A stretch of DNA of 64,000 nt from Caballeronia calidae (GTDB lineage: Bacteria; Pseudomonadota; Gammaproteobacteria; Burkholderiales; Burkholderiaceae). The notes below the pieces were generated by a model. It was not told the DNA's origin. It made no database searches and saw only the letters and a program-made list of their open reading frames with translations. Below are positions 47,611-56,133 of the stretch, in pieces; position 1 is the first letter of the stretch; every line of letters begins with the position of its first letter. The position numbers were made by a program, and so were the translations under genes. The stretch is from positions 62,001-126,000 of the forward strand of contig NZ_FCOX02000013.1 of the NCBI RefSeq assembly GCF_900044055.2, given 5' to 3'.

Positions 47611-47945
47611 TTGGCAGATGAGCAGGCAAATGGGCGGTCGAATGAGTCGTGTGCTGCCGAGCCGGCCGCGCGTCGCGCTTCAGTCGGAAGAACCTTTTCA
47701 GAAGTCATGTAAAAGCTGGAGATTTGTCTCGATTTTAGCGGAATCGGCGGTCGCCAGCCGTCAATGAACGTACTCATGCAGCAAGATTTCGGCCGCCCGG
47801 CGCTTTCTGCGCGGTTCGGGCAAACCCAGTAAGCTCGATTCATCGCGCCCGGCGTTGGCGTCACGGAAGTTGAAGAAGCGGCCGGACGCATCCATATGCA
47901 CGATCCGCGGCATCGCCGCATGCACTTGATGAGGAGTTGCGCCTT
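47611..47945. other. Divergent intergenic region, flavin reductase and msrA
   Basis: About 335 bases with no supported gene. It must contain the promoters of both flanking genes. The msrA ribosome site GAGGAG is at 47931-47936. Short open frames are antisense or random. Confidence 0.55.
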
Positions 47946-48515
47946 ATGACCCAACCTAACCAGCAGAACGAGCAGGCGAGACTTGAGACCGCGACGCTCG
48001 GCGGCGGATGTTTCTGGTGCACCGAAGCCGTGTTTCTCGCGGTGCAGGGCGTGGAGTCGGTGGAATCGGGCTATGCGGGCGGGAAGGTGACCAATCCGTC
48101 TTACGAGCAGGTCTGCGAAGGCGGCACCGGTCACGCCGAGGTGGTGAAGGTCGTGTTCGATCCGTCCGTCATCGGTTATCGCGAGATTCTGGAGATCTTC
48201 TTCGCGACGCATGATCCGACCCAACTCAACCGGCAGGGCAACGACGTCGGCACGCAGTATCGCTCGGCCGTCTTCACGCATTCGGACGAGCAGCGCAAGA
48301 CCGCGCTCGACGTCATCGACGAATTGCAACGCGAGGATATCTACGGCGGCAAGATCGTCACGCAAGTCGTGCCGCTCGCCGACGACTACTATCCGGCCGA
48401 GGCGTATCACCAGAACTACTTCGCGCAGCATCCGAATCAGGGCTATTGCGCGGCGGTCGTTGGTCCCAAGGTGGCCAAGTTCCGCAAGAAGTTCGCGCAT
48501 CGGCTGAAGGCGTGA
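47946..48515 (+). CDS. msrA: Peptide-methionine (S)-S-oxide reductase MsrA
   Basis: Repairs oxidised methionine in proteins (S epimer). 189 aa from ATG 47946, with GAGGAG nine bases upstream; a TTG three codons earlier is less likely. The active site GGGCFWCTEAVF has catalytic Cys22. Then VESVESGYAGGKVTNPSYEQ, CEGGTGHAEVVKVVFDP, LEIFFATHDPTQLNRQGNDV and TQYRSAVF are family blocks. The second Cys25 in FWCTE is a typical variant, and a third is at NQGYCAAV (resolving). Confidence 0.97.
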   Translation: MTQPNQQNEQARLETATLGGGCFWCTEAVFLAVQGVESVESGYAGGKVTNPSYEQVCEGGTGHAEVVKVVFDPSVIGYREILEIFFATHDPTQLNRQGNDVGTQYRSAVFTHSDEQRKTALDVIDELQREDIYGGKIVTQVVPLADDYYPAEAYHQNYFAQHPNQGYCAAVVGPKVAKFRKKFAHRLKA

Positions 48516-48522
48516 TGCGTTT

Positions 48523-49650
48523 CTAGTCGTCTCGTGCGCGGTCGATCTCCGCAACGATGCCGCGCGCGAGCTCGAAACACGTGAGCGGCGCGGAGCCTTC
48601 CGCCTTGTTGTTCGCGGCGATCACCACCGGCTGGCCGGCGATCGCATAACGCGCGGCCAGTTCGGCGAGTGCGTCGCGCGTGTCGTGGTCTTCGTCGACG
48701 ATCTTGTCGAACGGCTCGTACTTCGCCTTCGCCTGTTCATAGCGAAAGCCGCTGTGCAGGCTCCAGCGCACGACGAGCGCTCCCATGTGTTCTTCATCCA
48801 GCAATGCAAGCGCCTTCGCCTGACGGCGTACATCCGGCATGCGCGCGTGCACGCCGATGCAGTAGCGCACGTTCGCGTCGCGCAATGCGCGGATGAAGCG
48901 CGGCGTGAGCATGACGGCGTCGCGGATTTCGACCGCGTAGCACGACTCGCCTTCGAGCGGCGGCAGCGCCTTCAGAAACGCCGACAGCCGCTCGATGAAG
49001 CACGCCGGCTCGACGATCATCGCGTCGGGCAGCGGCGAGAACTGGAACACGAGCGCGCCCGCTTTCGCGCCGAGTCCGCCGATGCACGGCGTCACAAACT
49101 CGTCGATGGCGATTTGCGCGTTCAGGAACGCAGGGTTTTGCGCGTCCGGCGTGCCGCGCTCGCCGCGCACGAAGGCATCGGTGACGGAGGCGGGCGCTTT
49201 CACGATGAAGCGGAAATGCTCCGGCACTTGCGACGCGTAGCGCGCGTATTCGGCGAGCGACAGCGGCGCGTAGAACGAGCGGTCGATCGACACGCTCTTC
49301 AGGAGCGGATGCGCGCCGTAAGCGCTGAGGCCGTCGCGGGAAAGCCTGGTGTTCGAATACTCGTCGCCGTAGACGATGCCGCGCCAGCCGGGAAACGACC
49401 ATGTCGACGTGCCGAGATGGATCGCTTCGGGCAGGCGTTGCGCCAGCGCTTCGAACTCGGGTTGCAAAGGCGCGGGCAGCACCCCGCGCGCTTTCGGCTG
49501 CGCGGCCGGCTTTTTCGGCTTCGCGGGCTCGGGCGGCGGGGCAGGCGCGGACTCGCCGAAGAGATCGAACTGGTCTTCAGCGTCGGCCGCTTCGAGAGGA
49601 GTCGAATCGTGGTTCAGAGCGCCTTCTCGTAGATGTACCGCCGCGACCAC
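48523..49650 (-). CDS. DUF72 family protein (YecE-like)
   Basis: About 375 aa with a TIM-barrel-like DUF72 domain: HLGTSTWSFPGWRGIVYG, then YARYASQVPEHFRFIVKAPA, GALVFQFSPLPDAMIVEPAC, CYAVEIRDAVMLTPRFIRAL and VVRWSLHSGFRYEQAKAKYE. A proline-rich N-terminal tail (PAPPPEPAKPKKPAAQP) precedes it. The function of DUF72 is not established. Start unclear: GTG 49650 overlaps the cfa gene by 37 bases; no ATG lies in frame before the domain. A CTG at about 49617, just behind AGAAGG, is another candidate. Minus strand, after cfa. Confidence 0.85.
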   Translation of the reverse strand: MVAAVHLREGALNHDSTPLEAADAEDQFDLFGESAPAPPPEPAKPKKPAAQPKARGVLPAPLQPEFEALAQRLPEAIHLGTSTWSFPGWRGIVYGDEYSNTRLSRDGLSAYGAHPLLKSVSIDRSFYAPLSLAEYARYASQVPEHFRFIVKAPASVTDAFVRGERGTPDAQNPAFLNAQIAIDEFVTPCIGGLGAKAGALVFQFSPLPDAMIVEPACFIERLSAFLKALPPLEGESCYAVEIRDAVMLTPRFIRALRDANVRYCIGVHARMPDVRRQAKALALLDEEHMGALVVRWSLHSGFRYEQAKAKYEPFDKIVDEDHDTRDALAELAARYAIAGQPVVIAANNKAEGSAPLTCFELARGIVAEIDRARDD

Positions 49651-50828
49651 GGCAGCGTCCCGGCACTGCGCCCCGCCTTGCGGCAGACGACCTGATAGAT
49701 CGACACATCGTCGTTCTCGAACGCATACGCGCAGCCCGCGAGATACACGCGCCAGATGCGGAAGTGCTCATCGTCGACGAGCGCCTTCGCTTCCTCGGCG
49801 TGCGCCTCGAAACGTTCGGCCCAGGCATCGAGCGTATGCGCGTAGTGCCGCCGCAGACTCTCGACGTCGACCGCTTCCAGCCCGCCGCGCTGCATGCATT
49901 CGAGTGCAAGGCCGATGTGCGGCAGCTCGCCGTCGGGGAACACGTATTTGTCGATGAATTCGCCGCCGCCGAACGCGGTTTCGCCGCTGTCGGCATCCGA
50001 CGACGTGATGCCGTGATTCATCGCGATGCCGTCATCGACGAGCAGATCGCGGATCTTCGCGAAGTACCCCGGCAGATTCTTGCGCCCGACGTGCTCGAAC
50101 ATGCCGACGCTCGTGATGCGGTCGAACTGCCCCGGAATGTCGCGATAGTCCTGCAGCCGGATCTCGACCCGGTCTTCAAGTCCCGCGGCCTTCACGCGCT
50201 CGGTCGCGAGCTTGAACTGGTTCTCGGAGAGCGTGACGCCCACGCACTTCGCGCCGAACTTCTGCGCCGCGCGAATGACGAGCGCGCCCCAGCCGCAGCC
50301 GATATCGAGCAGCGTGTGCCCCGGCTGAACCTGGATCTTCGTGAGAATGTGGTCGATCTTCTTGAGCTGCGCGGTGTCGATGTCCTCGTCGCCGTTCTCG
50401 AAGTACGCGCACGAGTACACCATGTTCTTGTCGAGCCAGAGCTTGTAGAACTCGTTCGACACGTCGTAGTGGTACTGAATGGCCTTCTTGTCCGACGTCT
50501 TCGAGTGATTGAAGTAGCGTCGCACGCGGGCGAGCTTGCTCGCGCTCGTCACCGTGTTCTTCGCGAGCGAATAGCTGATGTTGATGATGTCGGAGAGCTT
50601 GCCTTCGATGTCGATCTTGCCCTTCACGTAGGCTTCGCCGAGGTTGTCGAGACTCGGTTCGAGCAGATAGGGCAGCGCGGTCGCGCTCTTCACGTGCAGC
50701 GTCACCTGAGGCGCGGCGAACTGGCCGAAATCGTGCTGCTGACCGTCCCACAGCACGAGACGTGCGGGCAGGTTGGCACGGTCCCGCACTTCCTCAACCC
50801 ATTGCGTCAGCTTCTTCTCCCAGAACAT
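49614..50828 (-). CDS. cfa: Cyclopropane-fatty-acyl-phospholipid synthase
   Basis: Transfers a methylene group from SAM to unsaturated acyl chains of membrane phospholipids, a stationary-phase and acid-stress change. 404 aa; ATG 50828 has GGAG upstream. Motifs: GKIDIEGKLSDIINISYSLA, AIQYHYDVSNEFYKLWLDKN, the SAM site LLDIGCGWGALVIRAAQKFG, ITSVGMFEHVGRKNLPGYF, and IDKYVFPDGELPHIGLALEC. The 3' end overlaps the DUF72 gene's start region. Confidence 0.95.
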   Translation of the reverse strand: MFWEKKLTQWVEEVRDRANLPARLVLWDGQQHDFGQFAAPQVTLHVKSATALPYLLEPSLDNLGEAYVKGKIDIEGKLSDIINISYSLAKNTVTSASKLARVRRYFNHSKTSDKKAIQYHYDVSNEFYKLWLDKNMVYSCAYFENGDEDIDTAQLKKIDHILTKIQVQPGHTLLDIGCGWGALVIRAAQKFGAKCVGVTLSENQFKLATERVKAAGLEDRVEIRLQDYRDIPGQFDRITSVGMFEHVGRKNLPGYFAKIRDLLVDDGIAMNHGITSSDADSGETAFGGGEFIDKYVFPDGELPHIGLALECMQRGGLEAVDVESLRRHYAHTLDAWAERFEAHAEEAKALVDDEHFRIWRVYLAGCAYAFENDDVSIYQVVCRKAGRSAGTLPWSRRYIYEKAL

Positions 50829-50935
50829 GCTTGTTTCTCCGCGCTAGATGAAATCAAGGGTGGCTTGCGCCTCCATGTTCGTGCTGCCAGCCGCTTTCGC
50901 CTCGACGACGCCCGGGCGTGATGCGCTCGGTCCGC

Positions 50936-51577
50936 TTACGGCGCGAGCCTCGCGATGCGCCACGGATCGCCGGCGCTGTCACGCGTATAGACGATGCGGT
51001 CGTGCAGCCGCGAGGGGCGCCCCTGCCAGAACTCGACGGTATCGGGCACGAGGCGGTATCCGCCCCAGTGCGGCGGACGCGGCGGCGCGTCGCCGAACTT
51101 CGCGATCATCTCGCGTTCGCGCGCTTCCAGCGCCTCGCGGCTTTCGAGCGGCTGACTCTGATCCGACGCCCACGCGCCGATGCGCGAGCCGAGCGGTCGC
51201 GATGCGTAATATGCGTCGCTCTCCTCATCGCTCGTCTTTTCGACGCGGCCCTCGATGCGCACCTGGCGCTCGAGCTCGATCCAGTAGAACAGCAGGCTCG
51301 CCGCGGGATTGGCGGCGAGTTCGCGGCCCTTGCGGCTTTCGTAATTGGTGAAGAAGACAAACCCGCGCTCGTCTACGCCCTTGATGAGCACGATGCGCGC
51401 GGACGGGCGGCCTTGCGCGTCGACGGTCGCAAGGGTCATGGTATTCGGTTCGGGCAGCTTCGCATCGAGCGCCTGGGCGAACCACGCTTCGAATTGGCGC
51501 ACCGGGTTCGGATCGACATCGGCGGTATCGAGCGCACCGCGCGAATAGTTTCTGCGAAGGTCTGCTAAGGTCGTCAT
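50936..51577 (-). CDS. pdxH: Pyridoxamine/pyridoxine 5'-phosphate oxidase
   Basis: FMN oxidase that makes pyridoxal 5'-phosphate, the last step of B6 synthesis and salvage. 213 aa, normal. FMN and substrate blocks: [80 protein letters not shown], and C-terminal [20 protein letters not shown]. Separate from pdxA at 18.8 kb. Upstream of cfa by 107 bases on the same strand, possibly its own unit. Confidence 0.97.
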   Translation of the reverse strand: MTTLADLRRNYSRGALDTADVDPNPVRQFEAWFAQALDAKLPEPNTMTLATVDAQGRPSARIVLIKGVDERGFVFFTNYESRKGRELAANPAASLLFYWIELERQVRIEGRVEKTSDEESDAYYASRPLGSRIGAWASDQSQPLESREALEAREREMIAKFGDAPPRPPHWGGYRLVPDTVEFWQGRPSRLHDRIVYTRDSAGDPWRIARLAP

Positions 51578-51890
51578 TTTTATGCGTGCGCTACAGTCGC
51601 GTCAGTATAGCCAAGGTGAAACGATCTTGCCCTGATTGCGCGCGGACGTCTGTGCGCTGACTGGACACGACGCGCGCGACTATCACGTTCGGGGTTTCGA
51701 TAAGGCAGAATACGCAATTCGACCGCATTTTGCATGATCTGACACCCAAGTTTGCAATGCCGACAGCCGTCCGTAAGCGTTGATTGACGCCGCACAACGA
51801 GACTGCGTTTTTCGTGGCTTTTGATTAGCTTTCAGCGGACGCGCTTTCAACGGATGGGCTTGAACGATCACGACTTCATTTACGTACGAC
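51578..51890. other. Divergent intergenic region, pdxH and tcdA
   Basis: About 313 bases without a supported gene; holds the promoters of both neighbours. Open frames here are short and compositionally random. No riboswitch-like element was recognised. Confidence 0.5.
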
Positions 51891-52733
51891 ATGAACGCTT
51901 CATCCGAAACCGCTGCAACGCCTTCCGTCGATGACGCCGACCGCGAGCGTCGCTTCGGCGGCATCGCGCGCCTGTATGGCGCACCCGCGCTCGCTGCGTT
52001 CGAAAGGGCGCATGTCGCGGTGATCGGCATCGGCGGTGTGGGCTCGTGGGTCGCTGAAGCGCTCGCGAGAAGCGCTGTCGGCAAGCTGACGCTGATCGAT
52101 CTCGATAACGTCGCCGAAAGCAACACGAACCGGCAGATCCACGCGCTCGACGGCAACTACGGCAAGGCCAAGGTCGCGGCCATGGCCGAGCGCATCAGGC
52201 TGATCGATCCCGCGTGCGACGTACGGCAGATCGAGGACTTCGTCGAGCCCGGCAATTTCGACGCGACGCTTGGCGTCGGTTTCGATTACGTGGTCGACGC
52301 AATCGACAGCGTGCGTACGAAAACCGCGCTCATCGCGTGGTGCGTGGCGCGCAAGCAGGCGCTCATCACCGTGGGCGGAGCGGGCGGGCAACTGGATCCG
52401 ACGCGCATCCGCATCGACGATCTCGCGCTCACGATTCAGGACCCGCTGTTGTCGAAGGTGCGCGGCCAGTTGCGCAAGCTGCATGGTTTTCCGCGCGGGC
52501 CGAAGGCGCGCTTCAAGGTGAGCGCGGTGTATTCGGACGAGCCTCTGATCTATCCCGAAGCGCCCGCATGCGATATCAGCGAAGGCGCGGAACACCTCGA
52601 AACCGGCGCGGGCTATTCCGGTCCGGTCGGGCTCAATTGCGCGGGCTTCGGGTCGAGCGTGTGCGTGACGGCGAGCTTCGGCTTCGCGGCGGCCGCGCAT
52701 GTCTTGCGCGAACTGGCGAAACGCGCGGCGTGA
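51891..52733 (+). CDS. tcdA: tRNA threonylcarbamoyladenosine dehydratase (TcdA/CsdL)
   Basis: ATP-dependent E1-like enzyme that cyclises t6A37 of tRNA to ct6A. 280 aa. The E1-type nucleotide site VIGIGGVGSWVAEALARSAV lies near 44-63, followed by LTLIDLDNVAESNTNRQIHA, GFDYVVDAIDSVRTKTALIA, and VGGAGGQLDPTRIRIDDLAL. The C-terminus GPVGLNCAGFGSSVCVTASF is typical. Start ATG 51891 (MNASSETAATPSVDDADRER); followed by a strong terminator. Confidence 0.96.
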   Translation: MNASSETAATPSVDDADRERRFGGIARLYGAPALAAFERAHVAVIGIGGVGSWVAEALARSAVGKLTLIDLDNVAESNTNRQIHALDGNYGKAKVAAMAERIRLIDPACDVRQIEDFVEPGNFDATLGVGFDYVVDAIDSVRTKTALIAWCVARKQALITVGGAGGQLDPTRIRIDDLALTIQDPLLSKVRGQLRKLHGFPRGPKARFKVSAVYSDEPLIYPEAPACDISEGAEHLETGAGYSGPVGLNCAGFGSSVCVTASFGFAAAAHVLRELAKRAA

Positions 52734-52738
52734 AACGA

Positions 52739-52767
52739 AAACGGCCAGCTTCGATAGCTGGCCGTTT
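52739..52767 (+). terminator. Terminator between convergent tcdA and cnoX
   Basis: 12-bp stem AAACGGCCAGCT (52739-52750), loop TCGAT, complement 52756-52767. It lies about 6 bases after tcdA. A-rich and T-rich flanks allow use from both sides. Confidence 0.9.
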
Positions 52768-52785
52768 CTTCATCGCACTTACCGG

Positions 52786-53634
52786 TCAGTTGAGTGCCGC
52801 GCTCAGCTTGCGCCGCCATTGCGATACGAGATCCGGCTGATTCGCGGCGAGGTCGAAGACGGAAAGCATCGTCTTGCGGCCGACATCGTCCATGAACGCA
52901 CGGTCGCGCACGACGATCGCAAGCAGATGCTCCAGCGCGCCCGCATAATCGCGCCCCGCGATCAATCGATTGGCGAGCGCGAAGCGCGCGTCGAGATCGT
53001 CGGGGTTCGCGTTCACCGCGCCGATCAGATCATCGGCGGGCGGCAGGTCCGCTGCGGCATCGGCGGCGTCCAGCTCCGTCTTCAACGCGTTGTAGCGCGC
53101 GTCGATGCCCTGCGTCGTCTTCGGCGAAAGCAGCTTGTCTTCTTCCTTCGCCTCGTCCATGCGGCGCTCCGCGATCAACCACTCGATCAGATCGAGGCGC
53201 GCGTCGTCATAGCCGGGATCGAGCGCGAGCGCGGCCTTGATCGTGTCGATCGCCTGTTTGCGGTGGCCCGCGGCCCACGCGTTCTGCGCGGCTTGCCGCT
53301 CGGCATCGGCGCCAGCGGGCACGAGGCGATCCAGAAATTCGCGCAACTGGCCTTCCGGCAGCACGCCGACGAACTGATCGACGGGCCGGCCATCCGCGAA
53401 TGCGATGACGTGCGGAATGCTGCGTACCTGGAAATGCGCGGCGAGCTCCTGATTCTCGTCGACGTTCACTTTCACGAGCCTCCACTTGCCAGCCGCTTCG
53501 TCTTCGAGCTTTTCGAGCATCGGGCCGAGCGTCTTGCAGGGGCCGCACCAGGGCGCCCAGAAATCGACCAGAACGGGCGCGAGCATCGACGCGTTGATGA
53601 CGTCGTTCTCGAAGGTGGCGAGGGTCGTATCCAT
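52786..53634 (-). CDS. cnoX: Thioredoxin-like chaperone CnoX (YbbN)
   Basis: 282 aa. The N-terminal thioredoxin domain carries the full active site WAPWCGPCK (C30 and C33) and cis-Pro RSIPHVIAFADG. The remainder is TPR-like (NAWAAGHRKQAIDTIKAALA, IGAVNANPDDLDARFALANR, IAGRDYAGALEHLLAIVVRD). E. coli CnoX lacks a CxxC and works as a chlorine-activated holdase; this one keeps CxxC and could also be redox-active. Stands alone on the minus strand, after pirin. Confidence 0.93.
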   Translation of the reverse strand: MDTTLATFENDVINASMLAPVLVDFWAPWCGPCKTLGPMLEKLEDEAAGKWRLVKVNVDENQELAAHFQVRSIPHVIAFADGRPVDQFVGVLPEGQLREFLDRLVPAGADAERQAAQNAWAAGHRKQAIDTIKAALALDPGYDDARLDLIEWLIAERRMDEAKEEDKLLSPKTTQGIDARYNALKTELDAADAAADLPPADDLIGAVNANPDDLDARFALANRLIAGRDYAGALEHLLAIVVRDRAFMDDVGRKTMLSVFDLAANQPDLVSQWRRKLSAALN

Positions 53635-53712
53635 GCGTTTTCTCCTAATGCTTGTGGTCTATCTCGACCAGATAGGGACGATCCGCGCAACTCTCAAGCG
53701 CGGACGCACGCT

Positions 53713-54612
53713 TCATGCCTCGGGCGTGCGATTCTCGCGGCGCGGCGGCGGCAGCGGAATGAATTCCGTCTCGCCGGGCACGTGTCCCATGCGTTGCTCG
53801 CTCCATGCGGTCTTCGCGGCATCGATCTTCTCGCGCGAGCTCGACACGAAGTTCCATTCGATGAAGCGCGGGCCGTCGAGCGGCGCGCCGCCGAGCAGCA
53901 TCGCGACGGCCCCGTTCGCGCTTTGCAGCTTCACGTCGGCGCCCGGCGTGAGGACGGCCATCTGCTGCTCGGGCAAGGGCTCGCCGTCGATGGTCAGATC
54001 GCCGCTCACGAGATAGACGCCGCGTTGCTCGTGCTCCGTGTCGAGCGTGATCCCGCTGCCGGCCGCGAACTGCGCGGCGACGTAGAGGGTCGGCGAGAAC
54101 GTGCGCGTCGGTGCCTTGGCGCCGAATGCCGTGCCCGCGATCACGCGCAAGGTCACGCCGTCGCGCTCGATCTGCGGCAAGGCGGCTGCCGCGTGATGCT
54201 CGAACGCCGGCTCGATGTCCTCGCTCGCCACCGGCAGCGCGACCCACGTCTGGATGCCGTGCATCGCCTGGCCGGAGGCGCGCTCTTCATCGGGCGTGCG
54301 CTCCGAATGGACGATGCCGCGGCCGGCGGTCATCCAGTTGACGTCGCCGGGAACGATCTTCTGCACCGAGCCGACGCTGTCGCGATGCATGATCGCGCCT
54401 TCGAACAGATACGTGACCGTCGCGAGCCCGATATGCGGATGCGGGCGCACGTCGAGTCCCTTGCCGGGCACGAGCGTTGCGGGACCGATGTGGTCGAAAA
54501 AAATGAAGGGTCCGACGGTGCGCGCCGCGAGTGCGGGTAACACCCGCCGCACCATGAGTCCGCCGACGTCATGTTGGTGAGGCTTGAGGAGGTCGCGGAT
54601 CGTCGAGGGCAT
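53713..54612 (-). CDS. Pirin family protein
   Basis: 299 aa bicupin. The N-terminal cupin holds the metal residues in DVRPHPHIGLATVTYLFEG and HRDSVGS, then WMTAGRGIVHSERTPDE; the C-terminal cupin includes VYLVSGDLTIDGEPLPEQQM and MLLGGAPLDGPRFIEWNFVS. Bacterial pirins bind iron and some act as quercetin dioxygenases or modulators of pyruvate dehydrogenase; a specific role cannot be given. Starts at ATG 54612; 78 bases upstream of cnoX on the same strand. Confidence 0.93.
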   Translation of the reverse strand: MPSTIRDLLKPHQHDVGGLMVRRVLPALAARTVGPFIFFDHIGPATLVPGKGLDVRPHPHIGLATVTYLFEGAIMHRDSVGSVQKIVPGDVNWMTAGRGIVHSERTPDEERASGQAMHGIQTWVALPVASEDIEPAFEHHAAAALPQIERDGVTLRVIAGTAFGAKAPTRTFSPTLYVAAQFAAGSGITLDTEHEQRGVYLVSGDLTIDGEPLPEQQMAVLTPGADVKLQSANGAVAMLLGGAPLDGPRFIEWNFVSSSREKIDAAKTAWSEQRMGHVPGETEFIPLPPPRRENRTPEA

Positions 54613-54790
54613 GGCGGGTTCCGTAGGGAAGATCGGCGCCGGAATGGCGCGCGTGGATCCGTCGATTCTACCGGCCGATGCCGTGCGCCGCAGACCTCCC
54701 GCCGCCCCGGCCCTCGTTTTTTACGTCGCCGCGCGAATTGGGATGCGCGGCGCTCCGCACAACCTTCGCAACCTTGATAGGAGTTTGAAA

Positions 54791-55060
54791 ATGAGCAAGA
54801 ACAAGCTGTTGATCGCCATCACCGCCGGCCTTTTCACCGCCACCGCCGCGACGGGCGCGTTCGCGCAAACTTCGTCGGGCAACTCGTCGGCGGCGATGGG
54901 CAACGATACTGCCGCGGCGACCTCGGACAATTCAGCCGGCACCACGACGACCAAGAAGCACAAGACGCACAAGCATACGGCGCATCCTTCCGCGGGCAAG
55001 AAGACGCCGGACGTGGAAACGGGCAACAACCCGGCGGCCGAATCGGGACAGAGCAAGTAA
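54791..55060 (+). CDS. Small exported Lys/His/Thr-rich protein, hypothetical
   Basis: 89 aa. ATG 54791 has TAGGAG seven bases upstream. A clear signal peptide (KNKLLIAITAGLFTATAATG, ending AFAQ) is followed by a low-complexity mature part: a Ser/Asn/Ala/Thr-rich stretch (SGNSSAAMGNDTAAATSDNS), the basic block TTTTKKHKTHKHTAHPSAGK, and KKTPDVETGNNPAAESGQSK. The mature part lacks Cys, aromatic residues and any fold signature. Periplasmic, perhaps metal or anion binding through the His/Lys block; function unknown. It has its own terminator, so it is a separate, probably well expressed gene. Confidence 0.85.
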   Translation: MSKNKLLIAITAGLFTATAATGAFAQTSSGNSSAAMGNDTAAATSDNSAGTTTTKKHKTHKHTAHPSAGKKTPDVETGNNPAAESGQSK

Positions 55061-55084
55061 GCGCGGCGGTTTTCCGGCAAGACG

Positions 55085-55119
55085 CGCTCGCGTCGTTGGA
55101 ACGGCGCGGGCGTTTTTTT
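55085..55119 (+). terminator. Terminator of the small exported protein gene
   Basis: 11-bp stem CGCTCGCGTCG (55085-55095) with CGGCGCGGGCG (55102-55112), two G-U pairs and a 6-base loop, then seven T. Confidence 0.9.
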
Positions 55120-55232
55120 GCGTCGGGCTTCATGCGGCGCATTCGTGCGGCACAGCATTTGACAAGCCTGCCGCACCGCCCTCCGCTACACTTTCCGACT
55201 CGCCAACAACGTGCATGAGAAGGGGAAGGGCG

Positions 55233-56114
55233 ATGTCGCCAAAGGACTTGCTGATCGCAACCGTGGTCATCTTCGCGTGGGGCGTGAATTTCGTCGTCAT
55301 CAAGCTGGGGCTGCATGGCGTCCCGCCGATGCTGCTCGGCGCGCTGCGCTTCGCGCTCGCCGCGCTGCCGGCCATTTTCGTGAAGCGCCCGCAAATCCCG
55401 ATGCGCTGGCTCTTCGCCTACGGCCTCACCATTTCGCTCGGGCAGTTCGCGCTGCTCTTCTACGGCATGTATGTCGGCATGCCGGCCGGTCTTGCGTCGC
55501 TCGTGCTGCAGGCGCAGGCGTTCTTCACGCTCGTCTTCGCGTCGATGATCCTCGGCGAGCGCATTCGCGCGGCGAATGTCGCCGGGCTCGTGATCGCGGC
55601 GGCGGGACTCGCGCTGATCGGCGTGCGCGGCGGCCAGGCAATGACCATCACCGGTTTTCTCTTCACGCTCGCGGCCTCCGCGATGTGGGCGCTCGGCAAT
55701 GTCGTCACGAAGCGCATGGGCAAGGTGGATCTGCTTTCGCTCGTCGTCTGGGGCAGCCTGATTCCGCCGCTGCCGTTCCTCGCGCTGTCGCTGATCTTCG
55801 AAGGCCCGGCGCGCATCCAAGCGAGTCTCGCCAATATTCCGCTCGTGTCGGTGTTCGCGATTCTCTATCTCTCGTTCGTCGCGACGATCGTCGGCTACAG
55901 CTTGTGGGGGAAGTTGCTCGCGCGCTATCCGGCGGGGAGCGTCGCGCCGTTTTCGCTGCTCGTCCCGGTGATCGGGCTCGCGTCGGCGGCGGCGTTTCTC
56001 CGCGAGGGACTGAGCGCCGCGCAGGTGGCGGGCGCGGCGCTCGTGATGGCGGGACTCGTGGTCAACGTGTTCGGCGGACGGCTCGTGCGGCATATTCTGC
56101 CGACGACGCGCTGA
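55233..56114 (+). CDS. eamA: Amino-acid metabolite exporter EamA (DMT superfamily)
   Basis: 293 aa from ATG 55233, with GAAGGG upstream (in-frame 55215 is less likely). Ten hydrophobic helices in two EamA repeats. Close to E. coli EamA (YdeD), an O-acetylserine/cysteine exporter: VIFAWGVNFVVIKLGLHGVP, GMPAGLASLVLQAQAFFTLV, FVATIVGYSLWGKLLARYPA and PFSLLVPVIGLASAAAFLRE. The substrate is presumed by similarity. Inner membrane; no operon partner. Confidence 0.9.
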   Translation: MSPKDLLIATVVIFAWGVNFVVIKLGLHGVPPMLLGALRFALAALPAIFVKRPQIPMRWLFAYGLTISLGQFALLFYGMYVGMPAGLASLVLQAQAFFTLVFASMILGERIRAANVAGLVIAAAGLALIGVRGGQAMTITGFLFTLAASAMWALGNVVTKRMGKVDLLSLVVWGSLIPPLPFLALSLIFEGPARIQASLANIPLVSVFAILYLSFVATIVGYSLWGKLLARYPAGSVAPFSLLVPVIGLASAAAFLREGLSAAQVAGAALVMAGLVVNVFGGRLVRHILPTTR

Positions 56115-56133
56115 AACGTTCCCGTCCGCTTTC

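Noticed and set aside
47607..48554. Minus-strand open frame opposite msrA
   Set aside because: Antisense of msrA and its upstream region, without domains.
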